The position numbers and the translations under genes are program-made. From Cardiocondyla obscurior (Eukaryota; Arthropoda; Insecta; Hymenoptera; Formicidae): 64,000 nucleotides of DNA. The notes beneath the pieces were generated by a model. It was not told the DNA's origin. It saw nothing but the letters and a program-made list of their open reading frames with translations, and did no database searches. The stretch is from the NCBI RefSeq assembly GCF_019399895.1, contig NC_091884.1, positions 2,420,501 through 2,484,500 of the forward strand, in the 5' to 3' direction. Positions 1 through 9,053 of this stretch are shown here, in pieces (the first letter of the stretch is position 1; each line of letters opens with the position of its first letter).

Positions 1-1
1 C

Positions 2-148
2 GCCAGCTCAGATCTCAGGAGTCTCAAACAACTTGCGCTCAATTCATTGACTTACAGTAGTATGAATAAAAAAGAGAAGCACAATGCGACATGCCAATGG
101 CAAAATAAGTGGAACACCTTTGTGAACAAGCTAGCAAAATTAGCTTAA
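2..148 (+). CDS. Adenosine deaminase-related growth factor (ADGF/ADA2-like), C-terminal end only
   Basis: Only the last 48 codons are in the window; the gene enters from the left edge and stops with TAA at 146-148. The reading contains DLRSLKQLALNSLTYSSM, followed by a charged stretch and W-x3-W-x2-F spacing near the end. This is the typical C-terminal helix of secreted ADGF/ADA2 deaminases, which convert extracellular adenosine to inosine. The catalytic TIM barrel lies upstream, outside the window. A polyadenylation signal AATAAA stands at 201-206. The gene converges on mRpS6. The family call rests on this short tail alone, so it is likely but not certain; the codon frame could also be cut by an exon boundary left of the window. 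Confidence 0.7.
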   Translation, partial: ASSDLRSLKQLALNSLTYSSMNKKEKHNATCQWQNKWNTFVNKLAKLA

Positions 149-401
149 TAGTGATGGATCGCATTTTTATGTCTTATAAAACAAGATATAAGAACTGCAC
201 AATAAAGATTATTTGTCTTTTTTTTTTTTAATATATATATATTACGATCGTCAATTATTTTGATACTTGCTGCATCTGAAAAACAGCATTGAATTACTGA
301 AAAATATTAAAAAAATACATGTCTTTTTACCTATCAATCCTATATAATATACTTCAATGATACAGTGATATACTACAATAAAAAAATTGCAACGTATTTA
401 G
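149..401. other. Convergent intergenic spacer
   Basis: AT-rich 3' flank shared by the ADGF-like gene and mRpS6. It holds an AATAAA signal at 201-206 for the plus-strand gene and a short T-run followed by an AT dinucleotide run near 220-242. No other feature is seen. Confidence 0.6.
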
Positions 402-1139
402 TTATTTATTAAATGGATAATAATCTAATCCATTATTGTATTTAAATTCATGTTTATTACGATTCTGCTTCTTTGCTATTTCCATTAATTTCTGGACACT
501 GGGTCTATAGAAACAAGAAAGAAAATGTTGATTATGAATCATTATAAGTAATTCTACAAATTATGTAAAATAGAATTACAATTCATACCTGTAAGGTGGA
601 GGTAACATCTCTTCATGAAAGGTACATTCTTTATTACTTGGTTCATTTTGTTTGTAAATCTTTATACCAACAACATCCATGTCTCTATTGCACTTATCTA
701 AAATTTGATTAAGTTCTTGTGGTGGTGCATCAAAATATATAAAAAAATGGCTAAAAATGTAAAAAAAAATCGTGTAAAATTAATTTGTCAAACTTAATTT
801 GTTCTAGATTAAAATAAAATTAGCTTAATTATTAGATTGTTCATATATACAAATTTAATCGTACTTTGCTTGGCGATGAACATGTCCATGTGCACTTAGC
901 TTAAATGGGAGTGATTTTACTCCACAATTTTCCATTTTTCTGATAAAACCACCAGTACTAAATATCGCTTCGGCCGTTCTTTTTAAAGTTTGTATCAATT
1001 CCGGCTATAATATTACAAATATAATTATTGTAATAATCTTTATCGGGCTCTGTTTAAAGAAACAAAAAATATATAACCTATAAAAATAATCTACCTTCTT
1101 CATAATGCGCAGCAACAGTGGCATTTCGTATGTAGGCAT
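402..1139 (-). CDS. mRpS6: Mitochondrial small ribosomal subunit protein bS6m
   Basis: Four exons on the minus strand: 1095-1139, 865-1004, 589-750 and 402-504, giving 149 residues, the usual length for insect mRpS6. The start MPTYEMPLLLRIMKK is typical of bS6m. It is followed by the S6 fold with GGFIRKMENCGVKSLPFKL and, after the second intron, FFIYFDAPPQEL, then a family tail with PPYRPSVQKL. All junctions are GT-AG and in phase. The protein binds 12S rRNA with mS18 in the small subunit of the mitoribosome. The start was chosen at 1139 because the open frame upstream of it is AT-rich and unlike the family. A transposon-like element begins 140 bp upstream, so the promoter must be very compact or lie within the element. 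Confidence 0.95.
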
Positions 1140-1270
1140 ATTTGTCTCCGTAATTAAATAACTTTCAATAAATTTTAATAACAATAATATCAATAATTCA
1201 ACAAAAATCACATCGGCACAGAAAACGGACGTTCGGCCCGGTACTTGATTACCATTTGATAATTACTCGT
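1140..1270 (-). promoter_or_regulatory. mRpS6 promoter-proximal region
   Basis: This is the 131 bp between the mRpS6 start codon and the target-site duplication of the inserted element. It must hold the 5' UTR and whatever core promoter survives. No TATA box is evident; a small GC-rich patch lies at 1213-1243. Confidence 0.4.
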
Positions 1271-1278
1271 ATTGGTAT
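1271..1278. repeat. Left target-site duplication of element 1
   Basis: ATTGGTAT lies directly outside the left inverted repeat; ATTGGTAC lies directly outside the right one at 6008-6015. Seven of eight bases match. The octamer fits the nTnnnnAn preference of hAT transposases. Confidence 0.75.
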
Positions 1279-1535
1279 CAGTGGTCGCAGATTTTAGACG
1301 GGCAACATACACACACTAGGCACAATGCCGTGTCCGCGTGTGTCCGTAACGCCTGCTAATGCCTCGGACGCAGAGAACCTAACTCGGAATCGCGGCTTCC
1401 ACGCGTCAAGATACAGAGGCTCGTCCGTGTGAAGCCAGCGTTTCGGCTGCCGTCGGATAGAAGAACAGGCCAGAGCTATACATAGTCTGTCCTACTCTTT
1501 TGCGGCGTCGCCGGCAGATATCACAGATTTGCTTC
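1279..1535 (+). repeat. Left terminal inverted repeat of element 1
   Basis: Matches the reverse complement of 5751-6007 along its full length with point differences. Similarity fades after GCTTC at 1531-1535. A core at about 1398-1507 (CACGCGT through to CTACTCTTT) recurs in both arms of element 2. Confidence 0.85.
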
Positions 1536-1696
1536 ACACTAACATCACCGAGTTATAAGATGAGAGTAGAAATATAAACTTAACAGTAAAATAAAAAGAT
1601 TTTGTAATAATTTTATAATTTACTAGAAGAGACCATGCGCGCGCTATTTTTTAAAAGACCTCAATTACAATCTACGAAAAGAAAATCATGTAACTT

Positions 1697-1955
1697 ACCA
1701 ATCTGCATGAGCTTCAGCAAAGTTCTAGAGTTCTGCCGGTGACTGTAACATAAAATGAAATATATTAATGTACACATGTTAGCATTTAAATTAATGTAAA
1801 GATATGTAAAGATTAAAGTAAAGATAAATTAATGTAAAGATATAATGTAAAGGTAAAGCTTTATTTTTATAAAGATTGTATAAAAAAGAATTAATTCTCA
1901 CCAAAAAGTTGCTCCGCCGATGCATGATACTCTTCCTGGTCCTTCTCCTCTTCTC
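1697..1955 (-). other. Exon-like fragment pair, left copy
   Basis: Read on the minus strand, a block ending near 1904 is followed by a GTGAGA donor. An acceptor with a pyrimidine tract and TTACAG (near 1742-1750) then leads into a short block (about 1702-1741) that ends at a GTAAGT-type donor. The same arrangement, in the opposite orientation, recurs at 4775-4998. The exons show GCATCGGCGGAGCAAC and GCTGAAGCTCATGCAGATT in both copies. I see no long reading frame or known protein. Likely a captured gene fragment or a non-coding transcript carried by the element. Confidence 0.45.
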
Positions 1956-2017
1956 AGGATGTCTGCGGAATGTCGGGTCGGTCCTTCCTTCAATGCTGGA
2001 GTATTATCTGAAACAGA

Positions 2018-2310
2018 AAAATTACAATTAATATTCTGTTCTGTTAGATGTCTTATTGAGCTATCTTATTTCTTGAATCAAAATCAAAAATTTAACGAGA
2101 AAGGCGGTAACGTGTTCTGAAGCGCGGTAGAAATAAAACGCGGGACAGTGAATATCCGCGGGATAGTGAAATTATGATTAATATTCTGTTTTATTCGATA
2201 ATTATTGAGCTATCAATTTCTCGAGTCGAAATTCAAAATTTAACGAAAAAGGTGGTTGCGCGTTTTGAATAACGGTAAAAATAAAAGGCGGGATAGTGAA
2301 TACCCCCCGG
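2018..2310. repeat. Tandem duplication, unit about 155 bp
   Basis: Two diverged copies, about 2018-2155 and 2172-2305, share AATATTCTGTT, TTGAGCTATC, CAAAATTTAACGA, and a block ending GCGGGA..AGTGAATA. They lie inside element 1. The following 2300-2345 is G-rich, with runs of C and G separated by a few bases. Confidence 0.6.
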
Positions 2311-2875
2311 TGGGGGTAACACAAGGGGGGTAAAGAATATCCCGCGCGATAGTAGGGAAAACATTGAAGGGGTTGGGGGAAGTTTTCGCGGTCATTCTAC
2401 CGACGACTTTTGACCGCGCAACAAGGTGACGTGGACCTCGCTTGAAGTGACAGTTAGATTCTTGTGTCGGGATTCAAGGTTAATAGGAAGTGTCGTGGAC
2501 TATCCCGCGAGTGTCTACCGCAGTAGGAATATTTTATATCGCGGCGCGTTTTATACCGGTGCTTCGTGCAAGTTTTGTGTCGTTCGTTACACCGACCGAA
2601 GGATTAAAGTGACAGTTAGACCGCGCTTACGTCTCAGGGTCGTGTTTAAAGATTTAACGGAAGTGTCGTGAATATCTCGCGAGTGATCTAGTGCGCGGAG
2701 AACGTTAATTTATTATAAAACAAGGATGCTTTTTCGTGATCGGAATATTGTTTCGCGCTTTCGGGATATAATAATTCGCGTTTCAATTTATTTTTTAATT
2801 AATCGTCGTACAGCCAGAGTACGCGTTATCTCTTGCGGAGTGTCGATTTTCTGTCTGGTAAGACGTGCTAATAGT

Positions 2876-3345
2876 GTATAGTGACCGGCAATGATGACCT
2901 GACTCACTGTGGTGACAGCGGCTAACGCGCATGAGCTAGGGTGGAGTGCGTTAGGCCTTACCGCGGATCGTGTACGTGAACCTTGGAGTATCGGGAGAAG
3001 CGAGAGAACGAGGGAAAAGTTGGAGGAAGGCATCTTCATGTTCTGTTCTGTTCGCGACCGTGCGTGTGAGAGAGAACGCATGAGTGATCGCTAAGAAATC
3101 ATTATAGGCGCCTCTAATGATTTCTTAGCGATCGCTCGTGCGTTCTCTCTCACATGCACGGTCTCGAACAGAACAGAGCATGAAGATGCTTTCCTTCAAC
3201 TTTTCCCTCGTTTTCTCGTTTCTTTCGGTACTTCAGGACTCACGTATGCGATCCGCGGTAAGGCCTGACGCATTTTACCCTAGCTTACGCGCGTTAGTCG
3301 CCGTTGCCGCAATGAGTCATGCCGTTATTAAAGGTCACTACTATT
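2876..3345. repeat. Palindrome inside element 1, arms about 235 bp
   Basis: The arms 2876-3110 and 3111-3345 are diverged reverse complements meeting at GGCGCC with no loop. Matching landmarks include AGGCCTTACCGCGGATCG, the CATCTTCATG region, and GATCGCTAAGAAATCATTA next to the centre. Differences are scattered substitutions, mostly transitions. Small open frames in each arm are mirror images of each other and look non-coding. Confidence 0.8.
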
Positions 3346-3491
3346 ACATGCAATTCGGGAAACGGTATCTTCTGCTTGAGAGATTCGCGTTACGCCGGAT
3401 TGTGCGATGCGTATTTTAGTATTTTTTAATTTCTATTTGAACAATTTTTCCTTGTTTTATGATAAGTTACGCTCTAAGTGACAATGTAATA

Positions 3492-3614
3492 AAGTGCGCG
3501 GTGAATATGAGTCATAGTGTTATGAAGTGCGCGGTGAATATGTGTCATAGTGTTATGAAGTGCGCGGTGAATATGTGTCATAGTGTTATGAAGTGCGCGG
3601 TGAATATTATGTAA
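3492..3614. repeat. 33-bp tandem sub-array, first block
   Basis: Copies start at 3492, 3525, 3558 and 3591. Each contains AAGTGCGCGGTGAATATG and TCATAGTGTTATG. The copies abut without spacers. Confidence 0.8.
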
Positions 3615-4011
3615 GTGAGTGTGAGTGTGAGTGTACAGTGTCGCGTTTTCGTTTATAATACGGGGTGCCGTGTTTAAGTTATTATAAAACAAGGTCGCTT
3701 TTCTCGTGATCGGAATATTGTTTCGCGCTTTCGGGATATAGTAATTCGCGTTTTTAATTTATTTTTTAAGGGATCGTCGTACAGCCCGGAGTATTCGTCG
3801 GTCCCTCGCGGAGTGTCGTTTTCTGTTTCGTTAGCCGTGACTGATAGTGCGTGCGCTACTGCACGCAATTCGGGAAATTGGCATCTGCTGCTTGAGAGAT
3901 TCGCGTTACGCCGGATTGTGCGATGCGTATTTTAGTAGTTTTAAATTCTTATTCGAACAATTTTTCCTTGTTTTATAATAATTTAAACTAGGTATGAGTG
4001 ATAGTGTAATA

Positions 4012-4134
4012 AAGTGCGCGGTGAATATGTGTCATAGTGTTATGAAGTGCGCGGTAAATATGTGTCATAGTGTTATGAAGTGCGCGGTGAATATGTGTCA
4101 TAGTGTTATGAAGTGCGCGGTGAATATTATGTAA
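4012..4134. repeat. 33-bp tandem sub-array, second block
   Basis: Copies of the same 33-bp unit start at 4012, 4045, 4078 and 4111. A shortened block with two copies follows at 4526-4580. The shrinking copy number between blocks points to unequal exchange or replication slippage within the larger 514-bp array. Confidence 0.8.
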
Positions 4135-4774
4135 GTGAGTGTGAGTGTACAGTGTCGCGTTTTCGTTTATAATACGGGGTGCCGTGTTTAAGTTATTACA
4201 AAACAAGATCGCTTTTCTCGTAATCGGAATATTGTTTCGCGCTTTCGGGATATAGTAATTCGCGTTTTTAATTTATTTTTTAATGGATCGTCGTACAGCC
4301 CGGAGTATTCGTCGGTCCCTCGCGGAGTGTCGTTTTCTGTTTCGTTAGCCGTGACTGATAGTGCGTGCGCTACTGCACGCAATTCGGGAAATTGGCATCT
4401 GCTGCTTGAGAGATTCGCGTTACGCCGGATTGTGCGATGCGTATTTTAGTAGTTTTAAATTCTTATTCGAACAATTTTTTCTTGTTTTATAATAATTTAA
4501 ACTAGGTATGAGTGATAATGTAATAAAGTGCGCGGTGAATATGAGTCATAGTGTTATGAAGTGCGCGTTGAATATTATGTGAGTGAGTGTGAGTGTGAGT
4601 GTACAGTTTCGCGTTTTCGTTTATAATACGGGGTGCCGTGTTTTAATAATAATTTAAACTGTGAGTGATAATGTAAACTAATGAGTGATAATTTAAATTA
4701 TGAGTGATAGCGTTAGGGGTTAATGACAGTATTTCGCGAGAGTTTCCAGTGCGCGAAAAGATGACTCGACGACG

Positions 4775-4998
4775 ACGACCTTTTATCTGAGAGGAGGAGC
4801 AGGCCCGGGGGGCATCCTGCATCGGCGGAGCAACTTTAAGGTAAGCATTAATTTTTAAATCAAAATCTTTATTAAAAAAAAACTTTTACTTTTTTTATAT
4901 GAATCTTATTAACTAACTGTCTGAATTAATATTTTCCTATTTATGTTACAGTCACCGGCAACAACTCCGCTGAAGCTCATGCAGATTCGTGAGTCGCA
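4775..4998 (+). other. Exon-like fragment pair, right copy
   Basis: A GC-rich block ends at about 4841 before GTAAGCAT. An intron-like AT-rich stretch of about 110 bp ends TTATGTTACAG at about 4951. A block of about 37 bp then ends before GTGAGT at about 4989. This mirrors 1697-1955 in the opposite orientation. One frame is open across the join but is short and matches no family I recognise. Confidence 0.45.
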
Positions 4999-5003
4999 TG
5001 CTT

Positions 5004-5400
5004 TTTTTTTTTTTTTTTACAAATTCCTTATTTGTCTTTATTTCTTTTTATTTTAAATGTTATATTACATATGTTTTATATATACTTATATATTTTTATA
5101 TGCATATGCTTTAATATATTTTACTTTCAGAGAAATAATGCTTTTTTTTTTTATAAATTCCTTATTTAATTATCTTTATTTCTTTTTATTTTAATTTTTA
5201 TATGCATATGCTTTAATATATATTACTTTCAGAGAAATAATGCTTTTTTTTTACAAATTCCTTATTTAACTGTCTATATTTCTTTTTATTTTAATTGTTA
5301 TATTACATATGTTTTATATATACTTATATATTTTTATATGCATATACTTTAATATATATTACTTTCAGAGAAATAATGCTTTTTTTTACAAATTTTTTAT
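5004..5400. repeat. AT-rich tandem repeats, unit about 100-140 bp
   Basis: Three full copies and one partial copy. Each begins with AATGCTTTTTTTTT, passes through AAATTCCTTATTT and TTTATTTCTTTTTATTTTAA, and ends with TATATGCATAT and ACTTTCAGAGAAATAATG. The copies differ in length by internal deletion. Every copy carries a TTTCAG acceptor-like site. Confidence 0.75.
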
Positions 5401-5750
5401 TTAATGAATTAAATAAGACAGCTGTCTTATTTCCTTGAATTAAAATACAGGCGCGCGCCTGTATACATATATTAAATATATTTATTTGCACTAATATTGT
5501 ATTGCTTTAAGAAAAATGATGTGTAGAATGCATCAAAAATTTTTAACCACACCGGTTGTACTTAGAGAAAATATTAAAAATATATACAACCGACAGTCCG
5601 CAGTCTGTTTAAGTGGGACGGAAAATTTTTGTTGCATTGTGCATTAAAAACTTATATTACATTATATCTTGAAAATGTCGTACAATACACAATTCGGTGA
5701 CTCGGATTTCGTACTATTTAAAATTATTTAAGACTCCGCGATGGTACCGA

Positions 5751-6007
5751 GAAGCGGATCTGCGATATCTGCCGACGACGCCACGAAAGAACAGGACAGA
5801 CAGTGTATAGGTCTGGCCTGTTCTTCTATCCGACGGCAGCTGAAACGCTGGCTTCACACGGACGAGCCTCTGTATCTTGACGCGTGGAAGCCGCGATTCC
5901 GAGTTGGGTTCTCTGCGTCCGAGGCATTAGCAGGCGCTACGGGCACATACGGACACTGCATTGCGCCTAGTGTGCATATGTTGCCCGTCTAAAATCTGCG
6001 ACCACTG
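5751..6007 (-). repeat. Right terminal inverted repeat of element 1
   Basis: Reverse complement of 1279-1535, ending CTGCGACCACTG at 6007, immediately before the duplicated octamer. It contains a short open frame that is only the complement of repeat sequence. Confidence 0.85.
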
Positions 6008-6015
6008 ATTGGTAC
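6008..6015. repeat. Right target-site duplication of element 1
   Basis: ATTGGTAC, partner of 1271-1278, with one mismatch in the last base. Confidence 0.75.
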
Positions 6016-7169
6016 AGTTGGTCCTTTTGTACTCTTGACAGTCTGGTCAGTCTGATCTAATCTGGTCCTAGCCGACCTAGCCTGACTGGTCAGTCTGCTG
6101 CTTTGCATGATGGCGTCGGCGCAACGCTCACTCGTTCCCGCGCTTGCTGCCGTGCTCGCTCCCGCTCCCGCTCTCGCTCCCGCTCTCACCACTTCCACTT
6201 CACTCTGCTCGGCTTGATTCAACACGATACCGCGCCACACCGTTTTCTAGAGCTTCCGGACTGTTCCGGACTCGAAGTCCTCGAGGACGCGAAAACTGCG
6301 CTCCTGTAATACACGGTATACCCTTCCAGTTTTCTTGCGCATTTTTACCATATTACTTACGAACATCTATAGTACGTATATTGTTTAAAATTAACTTTTG
6401 ATGGTTTTTGTATGTCGTAATGTACTTTGTACGTACGATGGAAAGCATATATGTCGTTTGCTGCACCGACAGCAGCTAGTGTACGTAATTTTAGCGTCGT
6501 GTACGTAGTTTCATATGTTCCGCATGTATGTACCGCGCCGGCCGGATTGCCGATGACCGATTTCTTCCCGTTCTCTCGTTTTCTGCCTCCACCGCCTATG
6601 ATTACATACGCTTGCTATTTTAGCCGCAGAAAAGGCCATATCTCGCCCTTCGGTGTACGATCAAAATTATCTTTTCTTTAGTTTTTTTTCATCGACTATT
6701 TCGTGATATTCACTTTTATTCTCATACACGACGCTAATTTCACATTACACGCGCGATGTGAGATCCACAATAAAATAGGCCCGAGAATTGCGCACCGTAC
6801 ATACATGATAAAAATTGATAGTGAATCGATCATGAAATAATACAAAGCTTACCGCTGCAGGTCAGTTACGAAATATCGAAGATGATCATTGCCATAAATC
6901 CCGCGCGAGAAAGCATGAAATATTTATCTTGCCCTCCAATAATTCTCTGAAAATTGTCGACGACACGACGATAGATTCAGGCCGTCTTCTTCAGACTTAA
7001 TTGACAATGACAGCGCTCAAGAAAATCATCGCCGGACGATTATTTTCTTCGAATAAGATGGTTTAAATACTAGAGTGCCATGTAATATAATAATTTCAAT
7101 ACTTTAGGTACTTATACTACTTTATACAATAATTATACATGCATACATACTTTTAGAATTGCATGAAAT
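6016..7169. other. Intergenic DNA upstream of the LITAF gene
   Basis: CpG-rich up to about 6310. It includes a degenerate CGCTCC/CGCTCT hexamer run at about 6150-6188, AT-rich afterwards. Several overlapping open frames between 6100 and 6680 come from this skewed composition; none resembles a protein. The LITAF promoter and any untranslated first exon should lie here, but I cannot place them. Confidence 0.5.
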
Positions 7170-8488
7170 ATGATCGGCGAAACCTCAATTTCTTTAAACG
7201 AGAACGTACAACGAGTAACTGATGTCAACGATGTTGAACCTATGCCAGGTATAAATAGAGAAGAAATTAATATGAATTTAAAATCGATAGTTATTATTCT
7301 GGATATTTTTTTAAGGTGTTCAGAATCTAAGCTACTGGTATTTTAATTCGCGAGAAGAAGCGTTAAATCCATCTTCGAGTGAATCGTCTTGGCTGCGTGT
7401 CAATCGATCATCTTTTCACGAGAGACGATGTGGAAGACGACGGGGATCTCGACGACGATGGAAACTCAGTAATTGCTTTCGGTGTACATCGGCTGTGAGA
7501 GACGAGGCACATAAAAGAAGAACGCTGTTAATCAAGTTGAAATTATATCTGCTCCATAACACATTAATTATTATTATAATATTTTTAATATTATTGTAGG
7601 ATATTCCCTGTTCGAGAGGCGCACCACCCACGTACTCCTCGACATTCATTAATTCGCATGAATTCACCTTCCGGACAAATAATCTATCATTCGTGGCACA
7701 AGTTCCACCACCCACCTATTCCCAAGCGCAGGGAATTGATGTGGAGTCATTCGTCTCTCTACCCGGTAAAGCAATTTAAAAATACCTTAATAGTCAGCTT
7801 CAAAAAATTTGTTTTAGTAATATTTATTTATGGTACGATCAAAGTTTCGTCAGATTTCTTAAAGTACTTTGTTTCTATTTGATAATTAACTCACTCACAG
7901 CTAATTAAAAACATCTAATATCTTGAAACAGATATAATCTACAAATATGTTATAATTTTTTCAGCGAACACGACAAGAGACTGGCCACGAGTGCCCACAG
8001 CTGCGATTTGTCCCCGATGCTCGACGCTCATTATCACCGTCGTGATGGTACGTCGACCTGCGATTACTCATCTTACCGCATTGATGCTCTTTCTACTAAG
8101 GTAAGTTTAACGCGAAAGTGATAAGTGAAATTTCATTTTATAATAAGTCACGCTTTTATAAGATTTTTATAAGACTTTTATAAAAGAATTGCACTTATTA
8201 ATATTGTAATTAATACAATATACATACATTTAGTTTTATATCTAATGCATATATTGTTGAAACATAATATAATTATAATAAATCTTGACAAAATAATCTA
8301 TCAAGTTTATTAAAATTTTATTGAGATTTAATAAAAGAATCAAAAGACATTCTGCTATAATTATTGTACTCTTTTATTGCAGATGCTGGCCGTGCTGCAT
8401 GATACCATGTTGTATAGATTCCTGCAACAATACGGACCACTATTGTCCTATCTGTCGCGGGTATCTCGGAACTTATACACCATGGTAA
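7170..8488 (+). CDS. LITAF-domain membrane-associated zinc protein
   Basis: Five exons (7170-7248, 7316-7494, 7600-7765, 7965-8100, 8383-8488) give 221 residues. The last two exons encode a full LITAF domain: N-terminal CPRC half-site, a hydrophobic segment THLTALMLFLLRCWPCCMIP that dips into the membrane, a second half-site DHYCPICRGYLGTY, then stop. The two CxxC pairs bind one zinc ion. Exon 3 carries two proline motifs (APPTYS and PPPTYS), as in LITAF/SIMPLE proteins that recruit WW and ESCRT partners on late endosomes and lysosomes. Exons 3-5 are firm. Exons 1-2 are the only phase-consistent route I found to a start codon, but exon 2 encodes an odd Arg-rich stretch (HERRCGRRRGSRRRWK), so the N-terminus is uncertain. 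AATAAA occurs at 8830. Confidence 0.85.
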
Positions 8489-9053
8489 GAAAACGTCACA
8501 CGCAAGCAATTTAGAGAGCGGTAACGTGGCTTTCTCAATTTACGTTTCTTCTCTTTTTTTCATTACTGCGATGAAAAATATACGGTGACGAAACAATGTA
8601 TTTCTCGAGCAAACTTTTCTAACTGCCTCTTGTTTAAGGTAGTTACTCTTATCTAACGGCAACAATTATAATCGATTTAAGAGAGAAAGTGAAGTACTTA
8701 TCGCGACTCAGGGGACAAATACAATACGTTATTTGGCGAGCGTCAATTAAATTTCTCGACTTTCTCTAAAATTCGTATGTGTGGGTGGACAAGTTAGATA
8801 TTTCAGTTTGCTGCATGATATATAGACCGAATAAATAGTATTTCTGGGTATATTTAACTTGACACCTTGGATTCATGTAAGTTAGTTGACGTTTCTGTCA
8901 AGTGAAATGCGCGGTCCGCCACGAGAATTGTGGTGTATCAAATTTATACGATAAAAGTTTAATAAAAAAGAGGTGCTTTATTTGCGGCAATAACGAAATT
9001 TCTGAGCACCACATTTTTTTATCTACAGAAACAAACGCATTGGGGATCGCAGA
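8489..9053. other. Intergenic spacer with probable 5' UTR splice acceptor
   Basis: Holds the LITAF 3' UTR (AATAAA near 8830) and the start of the CUB gene. A strong acceptor (T-run, ATCTACAG, ending near 9027) stands 27 bp before the CUB start codon. This implies an untranslated first exon upstream, which I could not place. Confidence 0.5.

Larger units (their letters stand above)
3353..4660. repeat. Tandem array, unit about 514 bp, 2.5 copies
   Basis: Units begin at AATTCGGGAAA (3353), then about 3867 and about 4380. The third stops after roughly half a unit. Each unit carries GAGATTCGCGTTACGCCGG, a 33-bp sub-array, a GTGAGTGTGAGTGTACAG stretch, and TCGGAATATTGTTTCGCGC. A further diverged partial copy lies at about 2700-2880, ahead of the palindrome. 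Units are nearly identical, so the array expanded recently or is homogenised. Confidence 0.8.
1279..6007. mobile_element. hAT-type non-autonomous element with long inverted repeats (element 1)
   Basis: The 4,729-bp element begins CAGTGGTCGCAG and ends with its reverse complement. It has about 257 bp of inverted terminal repeat (1279-1535 and 5751-6007), which differ at scattered sites. It is flanked by an 8-bp duplication with one mismatch. CAGTG tips plus an 8-bp duplication are the hallmark of the hAT superfamily, though P-type elements also make 8-bp duplications. I find no transposase-like reading frame, so it must have been moved in trans. The interior holds a duplicated block, a palindrome, tandem arrays of 514 bp and 33 bp, AT-rich repeats, and mirror-image exon fragments, each listed separately. 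About 130 bp of each terminal repeat is shared with element 2 at 29601-32016. Mismatches between the arms suggest it is older than element 2. Confidence 0.8.

Noticed and set aside
2426..2671. 81-codon plus-strand open frame inside element 1, considered as a transposase remnant
   Set aside because: No hAT dimerisation or zinc-finger BED motifs, and the surrounding sequence is repetitive.
3492..4134. Regularly spaced 33-bp repeats that could suggest a CRISPR array
   Set aside because: The copies abut with no spacers, vary by point changes, and lie in a eukaryotic transposon-like element. They are simple tandem repeats.
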